Shown here in pieces: positions 6,144 through 8,821 of a DNA stretch of 8,821 nucleotides. How positions within the stretch are numbered: the first letter of the stretch is position 1; every line of letters begins with the position of its first letter. The stretch comes from Nanobdellati archaeon. GTDB taxonomy: Archaea; EX4484-52; JAADEF01. Made by a program: the position numbers and the translations under genes. Location of the stretch: the NCBI GenBank assembly GCA_015520895.1, contig WAPH01000001.1, positions 1 through 8,821 of the forward strand. Direction: 5' to 3'. The notes beneath the pieces are model-generated. The model was not told the origin of the DNA and did not search any database. It saw only the letters and a program-made list of their open reading frames with translations.

Positions 6144-7073
6144 ATGGCAAGTAATCTTAAAATTTTAATTCTAGGAGGAGAAAATAAAGCCGGGTATGAG
6201 ATAGGACTGTTTAATCAACTAAAGGAATTGGGTTATCACGTAAGTATTAGTTCTATTACTTCTCTTATAATTAAGAGCGGATCCAAAACTGAAGTGTTAT
6301 TTAAAGGAAAAAATATCTTAAATTTTTATAATTTCTTTATTCCTTTTATTGATGATAAACATTTAGATCTTTTTAAGTTTGTGTTGGATGAAGTTAATAA
6401 AAAAAACCTTTATTCTTTGATATCGGGTAGAGCACTATATTATTATACTAATTACATGCATTTCCTTAACCTTATGAATACTAGTAATTTACTTGTACCT
6501 GTTACATTAGTTGCAAAAAGTAAAAAAACATTGGAGAATTATCTTGAGCGAATAAGTTTTCCTGTGTTGTTGAAAATACCAGATCAGAAGTCTGAGATTT
6601 CGGTTAAGTCTAGAGAAAGTTTGTCTTCTATTCTTGACACTATTGAAGTACTTAAAAAACCCCTCATTATACAGGAAGTACCCGATAATTATGAAAGGTT
6701 GAGAATACTTGTGTTTGGGAGCAGAATTTATGGGTTAAAGATAAGTACAGACGGTGTTACTGAAAAGTTTTCTTTAAATAAAAATATTAAGAAAAAAATA
6801 GATAAGATTTCACGTCTTATTAATAGTCACCTTTTTTCACTTAAAGGTTTTCTAGATGAAGGAAACCGATTTTATATTGACGATCTTATTCTCAAACCGG
6901 ATTTTGAATTATTCCTAGATCATTATCCTAAAATAGGACTTAACTTTATCAAGGAATTAAGTAAAGAGAAAGGCATGTTTAGTTATTTTGTTGCATGGGT
7001 TAAAATGTTTCACTTTGCCAAAAAAAGTAGAGAAGATGTTAAACAGAAATTTTTAAAGAAAGGATGGATTTGA
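6144..7073 (+). CDS. RimK-like ATP-grasp protein, active site apparently degenerate
   Basis: This 309-residue protein has an N-terminal Rossmann-like domain (MASNLKILILGGENKAG onward) and an ATP-grasp-like core. Family landmarks are FPVLLK (139-144, the ATP-binding Lys being K144), LIIQEV (174-179) and LRILVFGSRIYGLKI (186-200), which matches the DIRxxVVGxxVVA region of RimK. Several catalytic parts are missing. The glycine-rich loop after FPVLLK is replaced by PDQKSE. The HRGG substrate segment is absent. The Mg-binding E-x-N (MEVNASPG in RimK) is replaced by DDLILKPDF near 246-254. RimK-type enzymes ligate amino acids, often Glu, to a protein or small molecule. This one may bind ATP or a partner without catalysis, or be highly diverged. 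It directly follows the retropepsin gene (0 bp gap), so the two probably act together. Confidence 0.7.
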   Translation: MASNLKILILGGENKAGYEIGLFNQLKELGYHVSISSITSLIIKSGSKTEVLFKGKNILNFYNFFIPFIDDKHLDLFKFVLDEVNKKNLYSLISGRALYYYTNYMHFLNLMNTSNLLVPVTLVAKSKKTLENYLERISFPVLLKIPDQKSEISVKSRESLSSILDTIEVLKKPLIIQEVPDNYERLRILVFGSRIYGLKISTDGVTEKFSLNKNIKKKIDKISRLINSHLFSLKGFLDEGNRFYIDDLILKPDFELFLDHYPKIGLNFIKELSKEKGMFSYFVAWVKMFHFAKKSREDVKQKFLKKGWI

Positions 7074-7081
7074 GAGAGTTA

Positions 7082-7087
7082 TTTTTT
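7082..7087 (+). terminator. Oligo-T tract ending the mre11 operon
   Basis: A T6 run 9 bp after the TGA at 7071-7073, followed by a second T-rich patch near 7091-7095, is the only terminator-like signal behind the four-gene operon. It overlaps the TATA-box candidate of the next gene, so one AT tract may serve both roles. Confidence 0.4.
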
Positions 7088-7090
7088 AAA
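7083..7090 (+). promoter_or_regulatory. TATA-box candidate for the small Cys-rich gene
   Basis: TTTTTAAA is centred at 7086.5, 29.5 bp before ATG 7116. This is nearly the same spacing as the tbp/mre11 box and predicts a leaderless mRNA from ATG 7116. There is no Shine-Dalgarno sequence, which agrees. The BRE side (GAGTTA) is weak. Confidence 0.45.
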
Positions 7091-7115
7091 CTTTTCTAAT
7101 TAACATATTTTGTTC

Positions 7116-7355
7116 ATGGTGAATGATGATTATAAACCTCGTACGTTGGTAGAAATATGCACGAAAGAGGGTGGAGAGTTTTATAGAATATTAAATGGAA
7201 ATGTTTATTGCTCTCTAGCTGGAACAAAAGGACCAGTTGATTGTCCACATTGTAATAAAAAAATAGATAAAAATGATCTTTATACGTGTAATTATTCTCT
7301 TTATAATAAAATAAGAGATCTTATTCTGTATGGTAAGACCAGCGGAATTCATTAA
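7116..7355 (+). CDS. Small cysteine-rich, probably zinc-binding protein
   Basis: No family recognised. The 79-residue protein has five cysteines: C15, C32, the pair in CPHC (43-46), and C58. CPHC is a typical zinc-knuckle half; with C32 and C58, or C15, it could complete one four-Cys site of zinc-ribbon type. The region before it (EFYRILNGNVYC) looks like beta strands. No signal peptide or membrane helix is seen. ATG 7116 was chosen over TTG 7110 because it fits the TATA-box spacing for leaderless transcription and is the better codon. It lies alone between the mre11 operon and the zincin gene, which has its own promoter. A role in nucleic-acid or protein binding is only inference. Confidence 0.7.
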   Translation: MVNDDYKPRTLVEICTKEGGEFYRILNGNVYCSLAGTKGPVDCPHCNKKIDKNDLYTCNYSLYNKIRDLILYGKTSGIH

Positions 7356-7360
7356 TTATT

Positions 7361-7375
7361 AAAAAACTTTAAATA
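7361..7375 (+). promoter_or_regulatory. BRE plus TATA box for the zincin gene
   Basis: AAAAAAC (7361-7367) followed by TTTAAATA (7368-7375) is a good archaeal BRE/TATA pair. Initiation would fall near 7398, giving a leader of about 25 bases that contains the ribosome binding site before ATG 7423. An alternative TATA-like sequence at 7387-7394 would start transcription after that ribosome binding site, so it is less likely. Confidence 0.55.
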
Positions 7376-7410
7376 TTTTAACTACTATTATATAGTTTAG
7401 TTTCCTTAGA

Positions 7411-7418
7411 AAGGTAGG
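7411..7418 (+). promoter_or_regulatory. Ribosome binding site for the zincin gene
   Basis: AAGGTAGG lies 4 bases before ATG 7423 and contains AGGT, a partial match to GGAGGTGAT. With the upstream BRE/TATA pair it makes this the one monocistronic gene here that seems to have a leader with a Shine-Dalgarno sequence, unlike tbp, mre11 and the Cys-rich gene. Confidence 0.4.
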
Positions 7419-7422
7419 TATT

Positions 7423-8295
7423 ATGAAAGGACAAAGCGCATTTAAAGGATTTAATATTAATTTCCAGGGAGCCTATAATGAGGCTAGAAGTAGTGTAAAT
7501 GCTCAACATTCTTCTTCTTATAATTACTCTTCTACTTTTGAGAGGCATGTAGTAGATTATTTAGAAAGAAAATACAGTGATTGGTTTTATAGGAATGAAT
7601 TAAATGAGATTTACATGGCTGAAATTAAGGTAGACCCTATAAAAGGCGTTATTGATTTATTAAAAGAAGCTATTAATTATGAGACTCCTCAACCAATAAG
7701 TAATGAGATGTTGTACGACTTAGCGAAAATATATGCGGCCTATTCTCATCCTGAATTGAGCGAAGAAGAAAAAATTTCTTTACTTTATACTCCTCTAACT
7801 TATGAGAATCTGGGAGAAAATGTTGCTGGAGCAGCCATATTTGATTATAAATTTGGATATCATATTGCATTCAATCCTCAAATTATGAATAATTTACCTT
7901 ATTCTGAGAAATTGGAAGTTTATTTACATGAACTTAAACACATTATTCAATATCATAAAGGTGATACTTTAGTCCATACTCCCGAACATTTAGAAGGTGA
8001 AGCAACATATTATGCCGAGCAAATGGTAAAAGCCTTAAATCCAGAGTATAGGAGTATTGCCTCTGAGGAATATAAGAGGTATGCAGAAGAATATGCAAGG
8101 AATACAGGAAAAGGAGTTCATGTATTAGATAATGTTTATGTAGAACCTGTTACCTATTCAAAATCTGAATCTAATGAACGTTCTTCTATGCACCCGCCTT
8201 ATTATGATTACCCAAGAGGTGCTACTTTTAGAGGGGAAAATAATAAAAAAAATGAGGAGGACGAAGAACTAATACCTAAGGGTTATCTTCATTAA
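7423..8295 (+). CDS. Putative zincin metallopeptidase (HExxH), soluble
   Basis: No named family recognised. The 290-residue protein carries HELKH at 169-173 within VYLHELKHIIQYH, the HExxH zinc-protease signature with catalytic E170. Downstream HLEGEATYYAEQM gives E191 or E193 as a plausible third zinc ligand, as in gluzincins. The HExxHxxQ start resembles several minimal zincin families, but the rest does not decide. The N-terminus (about 1-40) is Ser/Asn/Gln-rich and low-complexity with no hydrophobic signal. The C-terminal tail (about 240-290) is Ser-, Pro- and Tyr-rich and ends acidic. Both ends look disordered around a helical core. With no signal peptide or membrane helix it should be cytosolic, unless exported by an unusual route. 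It has its own promoter. A pseudoenzyme is possible, but the motif is intact. Confidence 0.75.
   Translation: MKGQSAFKGFNINFQGAYNEARSSVNAQHSSSYNYSSTFERHVVDYLERKYSDWFYRNELNEIYMAEIKVDPIKGVIDLLKEAINYETPQPISNEMLYDLAKIYAAYSHPELSEEEKISLLYTPLTYENLGENVAGAAIFDYKFGYHIAFNPQIMNNLPYSEKLEVYLHELKHIIQYHKGDTLVHTPEHLEGEATYYAEQMVKALNPEYRSIASEEYKRYAEEYARNTGKGVHVLDNVYVEPVTYSKSESNERSSMHPPYYDYPRGATFRGENNKKNEEDEELIPKGYLH
8245..8252 (-). terminator. T8 tract (minus strand) inside the zincin gene
   Basis: Eight As on the + strand give T8 on the minus strand, about 45 bp past the stop codon of the minus-strand PUA gene. It is the first strong oligo-T run for that transcript and lies inside the zincin coding region, encoding part of its Asn/Lys stretch. 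Confidence 0.35.
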
Positions 8296-8296
8296 A

Positions 8297-8803
8297 TTAT
8301 AACTTTTTTATTCTTCTTGCTTTAGGGACCATATTTTTTATGGTTTTTGTTTCTTCATTATATAGACCTACTCCTAAATAATGTTTTTGCCATTTCAATA
8401 CTACGTAGCCAGAAGTTGTTGGAAGATTTTTCTTTAAATCTATACCTCTAATATATTGATCTTTTTCTTTTTCACTTACTTCAAACACATTTTTTCGGAA
8501 GTATTTACCAAATATTTGTGCTATGTTTGTTGTGATTTTTACACCTTTTTTTGTTATACGTGCAAATACGATGCCTATTCCTTCTAGACTTAAACCTTCA
8601 AATCGATTATTTAATAATTCTTCAGTGCATATCCATATTTTATCTTTACTCTTGATAAATACAAAGCCGTTATTATAGAAATCGTAGTCTATAGAGAATC
8701 TTTCATTTATTTCCTTTAAAAGTTCTTTCATATCGCTTTTGCTAACATATTCATATCTAAAATTTTTATAATAAAGAACATGACGATTTTTTGTTTTAGC
8801 CAT
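8297..8803 (-). CDS. Stand-alone PUA-type RNA-binding protein (RsmF/NOL1-NOP2 C-terminal-like)
   Basis: The 168 residues resemble the C-terminal part of RsmF/NOL1-NOP2-Sun type RNA m5C methyltransferases without their catalytic domain. An EGLSLEGIGIVFARI segment (about 69-83) and a helix containing QYIRGIDL (about 116-123) match the pre-PUA region. GYVVLKWQKHYLGVGLY (132-148) followed by KNMVPKARRI matches the PUA pattern of strand, LGxG turn and a PK-rich basic end. No SAM-binding motif or catalytic Cys is present, so it probably binds rRNA or tRNA, perhaps as a partner of a separate methyltransferase or other modification enzyme. The N-terminus is basic. ATG 8803 is the first Met; the promoter would lie beyond the window edge. 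It converges on the zincin gene with 1 bp between stop codons. Confidence 0.7.
   Translation of the reverse strand: MAKTKNRHVLYYKNFRYEYVSKSDMKELLKEINERFSIDYDFYNNGFVFIKSKDKIWICTEELLNNRFEGLSLEGIGIVFARITKKGVKITTNIAQIFGKYFRKNVFEVSEKEKDQYIRGIDLKKNLPTTSGYVVLKWQKHYLGVGLYNEETKTIKNMVPKARRIKKL
8304..8309 (+). terminator. T6 tract (plus strand) inside the PUA gene
   Basis: TTTTTT begins 8 bp after the zincin stop codon and is followed by more T-rich sequence to about 8318. It is the likely oligo-T terminator of the zincin mRNA and lies in codons for the Lys/Arg-rich C-terminus of the opposing PUA gene. Confidence 0.4.
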
Positions 8804-8821
8804 AAACTATTTAAATATTAC

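Noticed and set aside
7110..7115. TTG 7110 as start of the small Cys-rich protein
   Set aside because: ATG 7116 is a better codon and fits the TATA spacing for a leaderless mRNA; no ribosome binding site supports TTG.
7673..7870. Minus-strand open frame of 65 codons inside the zincin gene
   Set aside because: It is the antisense shadow of a well-supported gene, with no start signals or recognisable motif.
8804..8821. TATTTAAATA just upstream of the PUA gene as its TATA box
   Set aside because: Its centre is only about 10 bp from the start codon, too close for initiation at or before ATG 8803; the true promoter probably lies outside the window.

Overview
The window reads as archaeal chromosome. 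It encodes a two-repeat TATA-binding protein, an Mre11/Rad50 pair, a tRNA-Glu, and genes preceded by archaeal TATA boxes that often sit at leaderless spacing. It is very AT-rich apart from the tRNA and one structured intergenic block. Compact spacing, a retropepsin plus ATP-grasp pair, several small orphan proteins and GC-rich RNA stems in AT-rich DNA fit a small-genome, probably thermophilic archaeon. A DPANN lineage such as the Nanoarchaeota or a relative is my best guess. That placement is inference; no marker here settles it.

Layout. At the left edge is the C-terminal end of an unidentified + strand gene (to 68), then an oligo-T stretch. Bases 89-212 hold an unusual GC-rich cluster of palindromes, including a 31-bp sequence present twice. 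tRNA-Glu(CTC) follows on the minus strand (223-296). A minus-strand unit carries tbp (1333-1920) and a D-lactate-dehydrogenase-like 2-hydroxyacid dehydrogenase (337-1329), 3 bp apart.

A 56-bp divergent intergenic region (1921-1976) separates tbp from a + strand operon. It has one palindromic TATA box, centred exactly 28.5 bp from both start codons. The operon is mre11 (1977-3203), rad50 (start 3196, ATP-grasp-distal end 5718), a retropepsin-like RimB/'ATP-dependent zinc protease' family protein (5715-6143) and a degenerate RimK-like ATP-grasp protein (6144-7073). The junctions overlap or abut, so co-expression is likely. Mre11-Rad50 processes DNA ends for double-strand-break repair. Why the last two genes travel with it is unknown.

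The right part holds a small cysteine-rich protein (from ATG 7116), a 290-residue soluble HExxH zincin-like protein (7423-8295) with its own promoter and ribosome binding site, and a convergent stand-alone PUA-type RNA-binding protein (8297-8803, minus). The stop codons of the last two are 1 bp apart, so the terminator-like T-runs lie inside the opposing reading frames.

The points most worth following up are the GC-rich palindrome cluster, the symmetric tbp/mre11 promoter, the apparently inactive ATP-grasp protein paired with a retropepsin behind rad50, and the orphan zincin.
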